Source: Plumapathes pennacea
Lineage: Eukaryota; Cnidaria; Anthozoa; Antipatharia; Myriopathidae
Direction: 5' to 3'
Length of the DNA stretch: 64,000 nt
NCBI GenBank assembly: GCA_964036295.1
Contig: OZ038469.1
Span: 11,961,591 to 12,025,590, forward strand
The notes under the pieces are model-generated. The model was not told the DNA's origin. It worked only from the letters and a program-made list of their open reading frames with translations, and searched no databases. A program made the translations under genes and the position numbers. Shown here in pieces: positions 33,989-48,400 of this stretch; position 1 is the stretch's first letter; each line of letters starts with the position of its first letter.

Positions 33989-35629
33989 CTTTGTTCCGTG
34001 GGATTGGGACCACCGAGTTGTGTCCCTATTTTGGCTTTTGCTCATTTGTCATGCCGTGGTATTGGTATTGGTTGTGTGTATTGGTTATTGGTTACAAACA
34101 TGCACCATTCATCTTCTGTTGGAGACAAAGAGTTCTCAGATTTCTCGTTCCCCCGCATCGGATCGATATCTGAGTGGCGAAAGATGATACCATAAGATAA
34201 GGGAAGAGGATATCACATGGACCGCCAAATTCCTGATCGAGTTTTATTTTTAAGACAAAAACAACATGAGCTAAATAGCTTATCCTTACTTTTTAATGTG
34301 AAATATTTATTCAGCCAATTGATTGCGCGCTGCTTTGTTTGTATGATAAATATAATACAAAGTAAATATAATGCTATTCGAATGAAAGATTATTTACTGA
34401 TCAAAACACGTTACAGAACAGCATTTACCACAATAGATTCAAAAGATTTTGAACCTTCGGACGGCTGACATTTCAAGTTAGTCAGCCGTAATTCTTAAAT
34501 CCAATAACCACCAGTGAATCATATATTTTCTGAGTTCATTCTCACGAGAAAAGAAATTGAATTCAATTACTGAATAATAATTATATCTCTAATTATTAAT
34601 CGCTAGTGTTTACATTTTTCAAACTGTTACTGTTAAAAATAGCGTTGAAATTAATTACTGAATGATAATTTTATCTCTAATTATTAATAGCTAGTGTTCA
34701 CATTTTTCAAATTGTTACTGTTAAATATAGCGTTGAATTCAATTACTGAATGATGATTATATCTCTAATTATTAATAGCTGGTGTTGACATTCAAATTGT
34801 TACTGTTAAAAATAACGTTGGCAATACCTGTATCTGACTCTAGAGACTTTTAGCATCGATATTAAATGATTTTCATTCTCAACATGGTTTTACATAAAGG
34901 TTACACATTTTCTATTTTCTTCGTGATATTTTTTTTTTGGTAGCGTCCATGTTCTATCATTAGTTTACGATTGCTAACAGTTTCCTGAGCTTCAGTTAAC
35001 TAGAAAATAGACGCCCTCGGCAATCTGAAAATATCTGAAGTAGCTAGCAATACTGAGTCAAATATATACTGTGTTTGTGAATAGCGGAAATTGTATTAAT
35101 GATATAGACTATTTAAGACCAAAATATGCTATTTTCGACCCTATTTCACACCTGCTGTGTACCAAAATTTGCACCCTAAAGTCAGACCAAAAACAGAATC
35201 TACTACACCGTTGGCGGTTAAATTCAATCATAGTTATTTAACGTTTCGAGCGGGGGGCCAAGTTAAATGCAGGCGGAGTGTAAAAATGGCAAAACGGTCT
35301 GCAAACTGATTGGCTCCAACCGAGTACGGTACACCGAAAGAGCTGACTGTGGCAGATAAACACTGTTTGCTCAGTAATATATAGTTCAGTAAAAAAGACC
35401 GACTTTTCACCTTAGTTCCCACAAATTCTCACGACACCTTAAGAAAGCTTTAGTACAGATACAGAACTAATCGTATCTCTCTTTCCTCCCCCTCCCCCAC
35501 GGGTTTTACATTCTCGTTCCCAGGCTCTTTTGTGCAGGTCACGCGATTCTCACACACTTCGGGATTCCCCTGATGACGTCATTCGCCAGGACGTCAAACC
35601 AGAAAACTAAGGTTGCTTATTACTGCGGA
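33989..35629. other. Spacer between the divergent neurexin-like and SIDT genes
   Basis: The two genes are transcribed away from each other, so both promoters must lie here. Only an 88-bp tandem repeat (34556-34818) and AT-rich sequence are recognisable. A longer in-frame ATG for the SIDT gene lies at 35573. No promoter element could be assigned with confidence. Confidence 0.5.
34556..34818. repeat. ~88-bp tandem repeat, three units
   Basis: Each unit contains 'AATTACTGAAT(A/G)AT(A/G)ATT', 'ATCTCTAATTATTAAT(C/A)GCT' and 'GTTACTGTTAAA(A/T)ATA'. Divergence is about 5-10% between units. Between two divergent genes. Confidence 0.85.
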
Positions 35630-38512
35630 ATGATGTATGGTTTGAAAAGCTTCCAGCTCGTGCTGGTCGCTGCAGCTCTTGTTAGTGAAAATCAAGGGAC
35701 TTTTCTGTGCAATTATGGCGGTGTGACACTTCAGGAATCGAAGAAGGCGCAAGTTGGGAACAACGGTTCTATTCTGAAGATAGAAAATGTACTTCCGCCT
35801 AACTTTGGACAAACCCAGTTCTGCGTGGCAACAACACGAGATCCGCAGTCTTTTTTGTTTGTAACGGCAAAGACTTCCAAGACTACTGAAGGAAAAAACG
35901 GTAATTAATTTAATCAGTGAAATATTCATATCCCAGTGCATGAATCACGATCGTATTTCGTCACCGACAACGGCACGAAGGATCAAGTAGTGAACGACGA
36001 AGAGTCACACCAAGAAACGCCGAAAATAATACACATAGGAAAACATTAGTTCCTTCGTTCTAAATCAGTTGTCAGTCACTTTGGAACATGCAGAAAGTGA
36101 AAGTCGTAACAAAAGAGAAATTCGACCCAGTCTCCCTAGTTTACAAACAGAAAAGAAGTTACCTCCAGTTTTGATTTTGTCTCACAGGGTCTTCGGATTA
36201 TTATTATCATCATCATTAATAATATTATCATCATTATTTAAATTCAGATAAACTAGTCCCCAGTCCCCAACTCCTCAGATGGAAACATGATTTTTAATGG
36301 CTAATTTTTCTCGACAGCTGGTGCACTCTATGTCTCCTTGTTTGCCGAAGGTGGAGCACAGCAGGGTCATATGGATGTATTCAGCTCTGCAGGAGCAACT
36401 CAAGACTACATTCAGCTGTGTCCTGCACTCAACACTGCATCAAATAATGACACTCAAAGACACCAGATTGTGTTTTCTGGCTCTCCCACTCTGGCTTACA
36501 CAGCAGAAGTGGCATACACTAAGCAGTCAATCAGCCTCGGACAGAAGAAGAACTTAACAGTCGCAAGTTCATCACATTCCATTTTTTTCAGTTTTGAGGC
36601 ACCAGAAGACATCACGAGTGCACAGCTTGAAATAACTGCAATATCAGACTCCAGTGTGTCGGCTTATCTGACAGTGTCACACACTTGCAACAAAGTCCTT
36701 GGACACAAGATTGGTTCACTAGGCATTGGGACAAGCTCATTGAGGCTTTCATTCTCTAAAAAGGGCAGAATCATTCTGTCCCATGCTTCTTCTCCAAAAC
36801 TGAAAGGTGGTGAGACATGGTACATTGGAATAGCACTCAAGAATGCATCTGGGAGTGTCCACCTAGGCACATCAAAGAATGTCACGCTATCACTGAAGAA
36901 GGGTTTTAATTATGACTACACAAAACCCATGTGTTTTTTGGTTTTTGCTTCCCTGTTTGGGGGCATATTTATTGCTGTCTGGGCACTTTATTGCTTCAGG
37001 GAACCCCTATTGCTTGTAAAAGGAGACAATCAATTCAGTGAAAGTGTGCTAAGCGTGAAAAAATCATTTAGGAGCATGCTGAGATCATGTTGTGTTGGAA
37101 CCGATGAGGTAGATGAACTTTCCCCCCTCCTACCAAGAAACAGCAGAGACAACTCTTCATTGTCAGTCATAGAAGTCATGCAAGCGATGTGGACAGTTTT
37201 GCGCCATTACTGGCTTGGCCATGGACCCAAGACATTCTCGTACACAACCTGCATTGTTGGTTTTGTGCTCCTAGTGGGTGCATTTCAGTTTGTGTATGAA
37301 AACTGGCATGCCATGGTAGATACTGGGGATCGGGACAAATGCTACTACAATGACTTCTGTTATCGGGTGAGTGGCACCGACATTCCCTTCAACCTGATGA
37401 TCAGCAACTTGGTGTACATGATTCATGGCATTATTCTGGCATGGTCAGTATGGGTCATGGAGGCAGAACTATGGGCGTGGTCAAAGCGACTTGCAGAGGC
37501 GAACAGATTTAAGGTACAAGAGGTGCCACCTGACCACGAAGAAATTCCGAAGCATCTTCTTAAATGTCAAAACATAGCAGCACACATGTCCTGGATGACC
37601 ATTCCAAAGCTCGAACCCTCCAGCACAGAGGCCAGCGTTATCTATGCCAATGCCCACAAAGGCAGAGTCAATTATTCCATTGGTTACGCTTTTGCCTGGG
37701 CCTTGGTCTTTGAAGGATTTTTCTCTCTTCTCTACCACTTCTGCCCAAGTCGGATGACATTTCAGTTTGACACAGCCTTCATGTTTGTCATTGCTGGACT
37801 CATTGTGTTGTCTCTGTTTAATGGTTTTTCCGTGAAGGCTTACTGTGAAGAGAAAATTGCAACACCAGTTGAGGCAGGGAATTTTTTTCTTTTTGTGATA
37901 GTTCCTCTTTACATTTTCAACTACCTAGGCTCCCTATATGCCCTTGCTAATTACAATCTGAATCAGGTTGTGAAAGTGCTATTTATTGTTTGCCTTTGCG
38001 TTTGGTATGTACTTGTTTTCCTTTGGGCTGGGGGCAAATTGTTCTACCGTATAACATCTTGTGATGATTTGTCTAGCTGCAAAGAAAGGACCAAGGTTGT
38101 CTTTTTTGTCATCACTATTGCAGTAACATGTGTTTTGCTACCCATTTTGATGGAAAAAGATTTGCCAGATCTGTTTCTGTTCAACTGCATAGCAGCCTCC
38201 TTGATTAGCATAATTGGGAAAGTGGTCACAATGCTTTGCCAGAGTGACCAGTCCACATGGACCTTTGAGAGTTTCATTTTCCGAGTTTTTCAGGGATTAT
38301 ATGTGTTCATGACACTGGCCATGATGGGGGTGGCAGTGTGGGTATTTAACAGCTTGGCTACTACAGACAAAACACTTAGCCCAGAGGAGTCTCGAGACTT
38401 AAACCGGGAATGCTGTCTGCTTGGATTTTTTGGTTACCATGATTTATGGCATATTTTGTCTTCATTTGCTTTGCTTATGGGAGCATATTTAGTAATGTAT
38501 GTGAGTGAGTAG
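35630..38512 (+). CDS. SID1 transmembrane-family protein (SIDT-like), two coding exons
   Basis: Coding exons: 35630-35900 and 36318-38512, joined in phase 1; 821 aa, matching SIDT1/SIDT2 (~830). The start chosen is MMYGLKSFQLVLVAAALV, a signal peptide; an in-frame ATG at 35573 would add 19 residues. A luminal/extracellular beta-rich region (~25-290) precedes about eleven membrane spans. CREST-superfamily residues are present: YHFCPSRMTFQFDTAFM (about 560, with His and Asp) and the C-terminal YHDLWHILSSF (about 797, two His), which would bind a metal ion. The C-terminus YLVMYVSE is complete. Family members are implicated in dsRNA uptake or endosomal transport and in cholesterol handling or lipid hydrolysis. 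The single 2.2 kb second exon is unusual for a gene that is split into many exons in vertebrates. The NEMF gene follows 890 bp downstream on the same strand. Confidence 0.93.
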
Positions 38513-39401
38513 TGTGGTGTTGTCTGACAAGCTCAAACCCAAACAAGAGATATTGTACTACCGCCATGCCCATTTTTTCTGGTACAATTACCTGTTATTA
38601 CATAAAATTTTATGATTCTGGAAGGTGTATATTGTGATTTTCAAAAATGCTGTATTTTAGGTCATTTTAGTTTTGATTTATCATTATTTTTTTAATTTCA
38701 TGACAGAATTTTCACCAAACTTCAATATTAGTAGTCAAGTGATATTGGTCATTTCATAAACTTTCGTCTGAACAACAGCTGCCAAATCTCCGCACTGAAT
38801 GATGATTAACTGTATAGTGTCAAAAAGTCATTTACCACCACTATATTAACTAGGGACACTTGACAACAAAACTACACCATTGTAAAATTAGAATTATTAA
38901 GTAATTTTTGAAAAGATAGTTTTAAGTTGCTCTGCAAATTATGGGTGTGAGATGACTGTACTGCAAATAACTAGAAATTATGTGCACACAGTAAGTGTAA
39001 TTTTGCAAAAATAAATGATTTGTTAATTGATTTGTATTTTGTATTCTATAAATATCCAAATATTGGAAATGTACCCTAATCCTTAGATTTATCTTTATGA
39101 GACTAGTTTTAGATTTAGGCTTGGTTAGTACAGTACATGCTCTAAAGTAAAAATTGTCGTTTGTTTGCAATGCTGTCGTAAAAATCATACCTCGTCAAGA
39201 AATGATCCCTCTCGATTTTTGGCGCAACTGTCGAGCCTGGGAACGAGGTTAGATTGGCCAGCGGATGCATCTGAAAATGCATCCCAACCGCATGGCAGTC
39301 TGGGATTGGAAACCCAAGATGGCGGAAGAATTTTCACAACAAGCTACAGGAATAATCAATGATAAACAGTAGCAGAAGTTGATGATATCAACCTTGTCAG
39401 G
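38513..39401. other. SIDT 3' flank and NEMF 5' flank
   Basis: AT-rich sequence without an ORF. An AATAAA at 39010-39015, about 500 nt after the SIDT stop, is a candidate polyadenylation signal. The 200 bp before the NEMF ATG are less AT-rich and are the likely promoter. Confidence 0.45.
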
Positions 39402-42400
39402 ATGAAGAATAGATTTACTACCATCGACCTGTGTGCCTGTCTCACGGAGCTGAGAGAAAAGTATATTCTTTCTGATCATAAGTTTACAAACTGTGTGTTT
39501 GAATTCATGACATGTTCTGGGTTTGTTGTACGTTCGGTGTACTGTATGGACCGTGGACAGGATATTTTCATTTTTATATATTTAAGTAATATTATGTTGG
39601 AGCTTGGGATTCATTTTGAGGTTTTTAAGAAGCGAAACCTGGGATCAATAATCATTTTAGATATATTAAAATGACAAGAAACCTCGTTATTTGGCCCAGA
39701 ACAGTACAGTCTTTAACAGTAGCTTTTTAGATAGCTATTAGCAAGAAGGATGGTCGTGCTGTTGTTGTTTATTATGTAATGTAGTTTGCAATAGTTTATA
39801 CAGGCCTACTTGGGTTACTTCACATTACAGCACTCTTGTAAGTCAGTGCTCGACATTAACGGTTGCCAGCTTGCCCGGGGCAACCAAAACCTTTGGTCAG
39901 GCAGGTAAATTCTGGGCCGGGCAACTAGAAATTATGAAACTTTCTATTGCTTGAAGTCAATCTACAGTCTGAAGGGCAACCATCCTAAAACCTTAATGTC
40001 GAGCACTGTAAGTTGAGCTTCCTTATTGTTTCACAGGTTACTAGGCATGAGAGTGGCGAATGTTTATGACATTGATAGCAAGAACTATCTCATCAAGTTA
40101 GCCATGTATGTAACTATACACCTTATTCAATCACGCTTGCTGATTTATGGATCTTAGCAAACTGAGATCTTTGACATGAAGTACCAACTGCTTTTGGCAT
40201 TAGGCTACCGCTATTCAGGCTAATTCTACCACTTTTCAAAAAAATCGAAAAAAGGCATATATATTTTCTGTCAATACGAGATCAAGACAAGAGTGGATAT
40301 GAACATGTGCACACACTACATGCTAGTGTCTATTAGCGATTTAAACCATTTAAATTTTGTCGAAACTACCATGAAAATAAGTGAAGGTTTCAAAATTTTC
40401 TAGGGGAGCATGAAATGAAATCACCACTCCCACCCCCTCACCAAAAAAGGCTCGTGTCCTCAGCGCTTGTATCCCTGCCCCCATATCTACCACTATTTGA
40501 TTTCAGAATGTTGTCAAGTACTGCATGTTCTTAGAGCACCAACAAATCAATGATTTCAGATAGTTAAGTTCTGGAAAGGTTCAATTGTAATGCCATGAAT
40601 CAGACCCGACATACAGTAACTAACAGTTTGAGTAAATAATCAGTTCAATGCAAACACCCAACTTTACTTCAATATGTATTTCTAGGCCTGATTGTAAAGC
40701 CTGGCTTCTGATAGAATCAGGGAACAGAATACATACCACTGGATTTCAGTGGCCAAAAAACCAGCTACCATCTGGATTTTCTATGAAGGTAACAATGAGT
40801 AGAAATGTGCTTTAGCTGTACAGGTGTTTCAGGAATCTCTTGCTTGATCTACTTAGGATGTGGAGTATATTATTTGTATCAGCTTTAATGTCACACAAGT
40901 GGCAACCTGTACTGATCCACTGATCTTCAGTAATAATAAACAGTCTTATACATGTTCACATAATTGTGTACTAAAAATGATGACCTTGAGAATCTGTTGG
41001 TCTGTGATATTTAGGTGAAAGTGTTTCCCATCATTAATTATTGTTCCTTTCACTTCACTTTGGTCTGGCCAATCAGTTAGGCTTCTTAGAGCTCAAAGAA
41101 CTCGATGAGATGTGACCTGTCTGACAGTACAACTTAAATTTGACTGGTATTTTGTGCCCTGCTTAGTGCCGGAAGCATCTCAAGTCACGGCGTCTAGTAT
41201 CCATCAGTCAGCTTGGTGTTGACCGTATTGTGGATCTTCAGTTTGGTTCGGACCATGCTGCATACCATCTGATTGTTGAGCTGTATGACAGGGTAAGGAA
41301 TTATGTATGGAGCCAAATACAGAGTGCAACATATTAATATTTATAAAATAGCTATATACTATGCACATCCTGATTGGCTAAATATCTGTGTAAGATGAGA
41401 GTATATTATTACATGCTGACGTGATATGTGATGTATTTTAATATTGACTAATTTTTTTATAAAAGAAATATATAACACATTCCCATGTAATATAGCCTCA
41501 TCTCTAAACACTTGACGGCCTCATGGTTTGCCTAAGTATGTTACTCTAGTGTTCTCCCAACTTCCTGCATGTTTAGATGAGGCTATATTACACGGGAACA
41601 CGTTATATATTTCTTATAAAGAATAAGTTATTTTTATTGATGTCTGATACATTTTGTATCTATAGTTGCCAACCACCCAAACTGTTAGAGTGCTACATTA
41701 CAGACTTAATCTACAATCCCATGCAAAATAGTTAAAGGCACTTACAACATTGTAGCTTATTGATTAAAGCAATTCTGTTGAGTTTGGACATTCAGCTTCT
41801 TTACTTACCGGCCGGGCAAGTTGTTTGGAAAATCTACTAACCTGACAGGGAAATTCTACTAGTGCTGCAGGCTGCTTCCTGTGATACCCTTTCTAAAGTT
41901 TCACCATTTAAGTGTTGTTTTTATTTGTGTCAGGGCAATGTGGTGTTGACAGACTGTGATTACACCATATTGACTTTACTACGGACTCGAACAGATAATG
42001 AGGATACCAAGTACATCGTGAGAGAACGTTACCCCATTGAATCTGGCAGACAGAGGGAACCACTTGTAAGCACAGAAAGGTACTGCTTGAAGTCTGTTAT
42101 ATAACATGTACAATGGAGGCACATATGACTGACCCAAGCACAGCGTTGAGAGGGAATTAAAGCAGCATGCACACAAAAATGTGATGTTGTCAAGTGGTCA
42201 CTCACAAGCTAATTACGTTGCAGCTTGTGTTGAAGCTCAAAATTAAAGGATAGCAAGGAAGACAGTAAAGGAAAGAAGAGGGAAAGAGAAGGGTGGAAAG
42301 AGGAGGGAGGAAGGGAAAAAGGAAGGTCTCCTATTTGTTTGTTTGTTTGTTTTAGTTTGTTTTGATGTCCTTCCCTAGATTGACTGAAATCATTACAACA

Positions 42401-45400
42401 AGCAAGGATGGAACAGAACTAAAGAAGGCCTTAAACCCTAATTTCAGTGAGTTGTTGAGCATTGTTGTATGCAAATGAAAAGCATAAAATTAATGCATTC
42501 TATTTTAGTTATAAGTTAGTATTGTTTTGCAAATTTATTGTTCTTATTCAAGGCATGTTTATGTAAATTGTCTACTTGCTTTTATCTTACAGTGTGCATA
42601 CATAATACATCTATAGTTCTGTAACTTTTGTACCTTGTGAAGTCATTTTAATTATGTCCAGAGTAAACATCACTGTCACTCTGTCTGTCTGTCTGTCTCT
42701 GGTGTGAGCCACTCTGTCATCCACCTCTTTCTGCCTCCAGTTTATGGTGCTGCCTTGTTGGAGCATTGTCTGCTTGATGAAGGATTTCCTGTGAATGTCA
42801 AGATTGGAAAAGGTTTTGACCCTGCTACTGGTAGGTCGGCCAGTAAATGTAAAACTTTGGCACCAACTCAAACTTGTACATAAAGTTTTAAGAAACAAAG
42901 GCAAAACTTTCCGAGTTGTATGATTGTTGAATGGGACTGTAGTTGATGTTTGATTTCTACATGCCATGCACTGTAAGAATGAATGAATGAATGAATGAGT
43001 AACTTTATTAACGTGTCAGAAATCCTTTAGCATCACTACTAATTTGGGACACTAGACAATACAAAACAACCGCTGCGAATAAGAAATTTAAGAGGTATGA
43101 TTCGCCTTTATTAATATAAACCCATAATCAAATACATATTTTGATTGTTCCTATATAACAAGAGATCTCGTGAAGTAACCTAGGTACTCTTCTAGGAAAT
43201 GAAAAATTGGATGGATCATGAAAAATATTAAATAATAAATAAATTTCCTCATTCTCATAAATATAAGAAGGAACTATTTCTCGATTTTCTAGAATTTCCA
43301 TTTTATTTTGATGGTTTCAGTCTTTTTTCTAAACAGATATTCCAAGAGTCATGGATGCACTGAAGAAGGCCGAACATTTTCTAGAACGGGCACTGACTCA
43401 GAAGTCAAAGGTGAGCAGGCCATTTCTACTGTATCAAAAAAGAGGGTTTCACTATATAGACTAAATTATTATAAGTTATTAAATAATTATTATTTTCTCA
43501 CCTTGCCAGGGTTACATTGTACAAAAACGAGAAAAGAAACCATTGTCAGGGGTGACGGAAGACTCAACAGAGGAAGACCTATTGATGTAAGTTATACCAG
43601 GACATGTACTACTGTCTACTTGTCAAAACATACTGTATAAAAAATATCTTATATGTCCCAATGATGGAGTAGATTGTGACACATTTTAAACGTCAAGCGC
43701 AGGCCAATTTCACTCCAGCTAGCGAGCCGTTATTACTCTGTTGTGCTGAATTTAACTCACTGACTAGACTGGTGTTGTTGTTGTTTTTGTTTAGGTATCA
43801 GGAGTTTCACCCATTCCTATTCAACCAACACAAACAATGTCCAATGTTGGAGTTTCCTTCCTTTGATCAGGTACACGAAACAGCAGGACACAGCTCGACC
43901 TATAATACATGAATGCACTATTTTTCCTTCTGTTTTTTCCCCTTAATTTCATTCATTGAATTCTTTCCTTTCCGCCGTCTCTATTTCTCTCTTCTCTTTT
44001 TTTTTCTTTCGGAGAAAATCAAATATATAAAAAAAAAACACTTTTGAACAAAATTCAGCATTGATAATATATATTTTGGGGGTGCGGGCGTTAGGTATAA
44101 CTTTTGTATAGGAAAAAAGGACTCACTCAATTTCTCGCTTCTCATTCTTATCAAGTATGAACTTCCGAAAAAACTTTCTACTTGTTTCAGGCCGTAGATG
44201 AGTTCTTTTCTAAAGTAGAAAGTCAGAAAATTGACGTCAAAGCGCTAGCCCTTGAGAAGTCGGCCTTGAAGAAGTTGGAAAATGTCAGAAAGGACCACGA
44301 GAAAAGGATCGATTTACTTCAGCAGACTCAGGTGGGCAGTTTCGAGCACTCGCTTTGGGTTGGAGTGTGCCGCCCGGGACTGAAAACCCTTACCCTATTT
44401 CAAACCAAATATCAAAATCTCCGACCCTATTCCAGACTAAAATGCTAAAATCGATACCCTATTTCAGACTAAAATGCTGAAAATGATACCCTTTGGGGCG
44501 GCACATACCTATATGGCTTATATTTGGTTCCGGGGAGGGGGAGGGGGAGGGGGGGGGGGGGGGGGGGGTTGTTTTGGTTAGGGCCGCTTTTCGATGACAG
44601 TCAAGTAATCGTGTGATTGCTTTGGTTTTGCGTTTGATATAGTATGCTTTCGGTTTAAAATTGGTCTAAACAAGTTTAGTAGCATTTTTTTCTCACACAA
44701 GCAAGCAAGTGGCGATGGCGATTCTTTGCATTGCTGACTGGTTTCTTATTCAGAGTATAACTAAACGCAAATTGCTTTGGCTTGGTTGAAAGTGTTTCTT
44801 GTAACCTCATGATTGGCTAATATGTAAGTGCATTAGTTTTGGATTTGCGAAGGTCGACCGTAGACCGCTCTATAATGGAGGTTTCATCCACTAGCAAACT
44901 TTCTGAAACTATGTCATCAAGGCGACTTATTTGCTGGCGCTGAGGGTGGTCACTGCCCCAAGATTGGTTTATGTCCTCAGTGCGGGTTTAGTCTGCGAAG
45001 CAAGCGTTTCCGTAAGTTTCTGAGCGCATACGACGACTTTTTTGATTTTTGGTCGCGCGAAAATTGAGGTGAGCGCAAAGGGGAGGGGGGGGGCGGGGGG
45101 GAAGGAAACCTTCGCCTCCTTCCCCCTTCCCCCCCCCCCCCCCCCCGCCCCAATTTTTGCGCTCGCCCCACGTTTCGCGCGGCCAAAATCGGAAAAGTTG
45201 TCGTACGCTCTTCGTATCTAGGGGAAACGCTTGCTACGCAGGCGCTAGTGCGGGTTCTTTTACGTTCTTTCATCAACTCTTTGCTGTAACCTTTACTTCT
45301 TTGTTTGAATTTAAAATATATAACCTGTCAGGAAGAAGAGATGTTGAAAGCGGAGCTCATCGAGTTGAACTTATCTCTGGTGAGTTGATCAAGCAGTGAA

Positions 45401-48400
45401 ATACGAAAATAGGTTAAATCATTCCGATTTTGTGAAATGTCATGTCTTGGCTTTAATTTCGGTCCTGCTAACATTTTTAAGCACAGATTATATATTTGTT
45501 GTGTAATGGCAGGTTGACAACGCCATCTTGGTGGTGAACAGTGCCATAGCCAATCAGATCGACTGGGCAGAAATCAACAATATCGTGAAGGAGGCACAGA
45601 GTCGAGGCGACCCCGTGGCGTGCGCGATTCAAAGACTCAAGTTGGAGTCTAATCACATGACCATGATGCTCAGGTTAGGAAAGAACGTTTAAGTCAACTG
45701 CCAAAACAGGCTACAACTTGTAAATTGAAAACGGAGTTTGTTAGCAGAGAAAGAAAGGTAACAAACATCTACAGCTTGTCAGCGACGTCATGCAATATTT
45801 CGGCTTACCATTCTCATTCTTTTGATTTTTTTTTTTTTTTTTTTCTTCTTTCACAAAAACGTGCCAAGTCTTTCACAAAGTGGATTTCAACACTAGATCA
45901 GCTCTTCTATTTCAAGCAGTGAATATTTCGCCCAGTTATTTTACTTAGTTCAGGGTTGCCGTTCCGCAATTCATTTGCCAGCGTATAAGCTTGTAGCAAC
46001 GACCTTCACGTCGGGTTTTTAGCTCTCTCGCAACAGAACGCAAAAACATCAAAGTTAATCAGTTCTAGAGTTTTGACCTCAAGCAACCAAGCAAGTTTGT
46101 AAGTTTTGCATATTTTGCTATCTTACAGAAATCCTTTCGATGAACTGGACTCGGATGACGAAAACGCAGAGGACAATGGGAAAGTAAGTTGTTGAAAGGA
46201 GCGACCGGTTGGCTTGACCACCGCATCATAAAGACAAAGTAGGCTAAACTAGAAGATATAGAGCGTTTTAGGATAATTGACGAAAGTAATCATGTGATTG
46301 CTTTGGTCTTACGGAAGCACGCCAGAGGCAATGGCGTTTTCTCGCGCTGCTCATAAATTTCTTTTTTCAAAGTAAACCAAACACAAATTACTTTGGTTTT
46401 TGGTTGGTCGAAAGTGTTTCTCGCAGCTTCTGTAAAAAAAGAAAGAAACGAAAATCGCTCTATCAGGATTAAAGAGTTTTAAAGTGTGACATCACGTTGC
46501 TTTGACGTCCATAATCTCTACTCTAAACAAACGCGCATACTGGTCGTGGCATCGCGACACTGTTTACAAGTAATTTTGTGATCTTAGGTTTTGAGTGTTT
46601 AAGTCTCTATTTACAGAGTGCAAAGAGAATGAAGGTGGACATCAATCTTGAGCTGTCAGCTTATGCAAATGCCAGAAGGTAAGGGTGATTGAATGACAGC
46701 TGTCAGTCATTTTGTTGAGATTCAGCCGGTCATGCCATGGTCGATTAAGGTACCATATTTCTTTTATTTTGTACACTTGTGTTGTTTTCTAGATTACCAT
46801 CTGCTATTCAGATTGCATGCCGTTCCTTTGTGTACTTTCGAACGCGTTTTATTAACGGTTAAAGATAACAGTTAAAACTGAAAGGGTCCAGTGCCCTGAA
46901 TAAAGAAATGTTTATGTCTTCGTATCTATGTCGGCGAGGAGTCTTTGAATAACTAAACTCTTTAAAGTGAGTTTGGCTATTACATGGAAACAATTTGAAA
47001 AAATATATATATTTTTTTATCCCTTTTTGTTAAAACAGCTTGTATGACAAGAAGAGATTTTCAGCCAAAAAAGAACAGAAGACCTTGGATGCCTCAGAGA
47101 AAGTATGGCACTGATTTATACTTATAATGATTATTAAATGATTGCTTAGTTGATTGACTGATTGATTGATTGATTGATTGATCGATCGGTCGATAAATGA
47201 CGGATTTACTTATTGAGTGATTGATTGATTTTTTATCAGGCATTAAAATCAGCGGAAAGAAAAACCAAAGAGACCTTAAAAGAAGTCGCCACTACAACAA
47301 GTATACGTAAGGCGAGGAAGACGTATTGGTAAGGACTTGACAACTAGCCGGCGGCCACAAATGCGGCAGTCATATTAGGACCTTTAGTTTCTTTTTTATT
47401 TAAACATGTTTGAGCGTTCACCCCAAGAACTCAAGGCTTACATTAGTGTATACTTCGTCTCCATAAGTTATCCTTCCACTTAAAGGTAGCGTAGATCTTG
47501 TTAGTTGAGATTTATCAAATGAATTCTATTGGTTATTATCATAGTGTATTTGAAGAAACATTATCGTTGAGACACACTTCATATTAAGGCATCCTTCCTT
47601 TGTTATGTGAAACATGACTGCAACCAAAACCCTCTTACCCCCCCCCCCCCCCCGACTGCTTTAGTAACCGATTGTTGCACTTAACAAGTTCATTTTGATT
47701 GGTTAATTTTGCTAAGTTCCCTCTCTCAATAGGTTTTTTTTAAATGAGTTTTGATTTTCTTTTGCTGTTAGGTTTGAGAAGTTCCTGTGGTTCATCAGCT
47801 CAGAAAACTACGTCGTGATTGGCGGCAGAGATCAACAGCAGAACGAACTTTTGGTGAAAAGACATCTACAGCAAGGTGAAGTGAAAAACAATGTGTAGAA
47901 AGGGCTGACAACACAACATGCGCATTTGGACTTTTACAAAGCGGTGCAATTTTTTTTAATATAACACTGTGTGTCTTTGTTTTTATAGGCGACCTTTATG
48001 TCCACGCGGACCTGCACGGCGCCACGAGTGTGGTGCTAAAAAATCCCTCGGGCAAACCCGTCCCTCCAAAGACCCTAAACGAGGCGGGCTGCATGGCGCT
48101 CTGTCAAAGCCAGGCCTGGGACGCGCGCATCGTCACGAGCGCCTGGTGGGTCCGTCACGACCAGGTGTCCAAGACAGCGCCCACAGGAGAGTACCTCACC
48201 ACAGGGAGTTTCATGATAAGGGGCAAAAAGAACTTCCTGCCACCCTCACAACTCATGATGGGGTTTGGCATCCTGTTCAAGTTGGACGAGTCGTGCGTTG
48301 CTCGCCACGCGAATGAGAGAAGAGTGAGAGTTGTGGAGGATGCGGAGGCTTCAGCTGCAAGTGTGGTAAGCTTCTGTTCTTCTCATCATCAAACCGCCAT

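Noticed and set aside
42066-42071. GTAAGC donor right after CCACTT in NEMF exon 5
   Set aside because: Using it breaks the phase with exon 6. The donor at 42080 gives [13 protein letters not shown], which matches the family.
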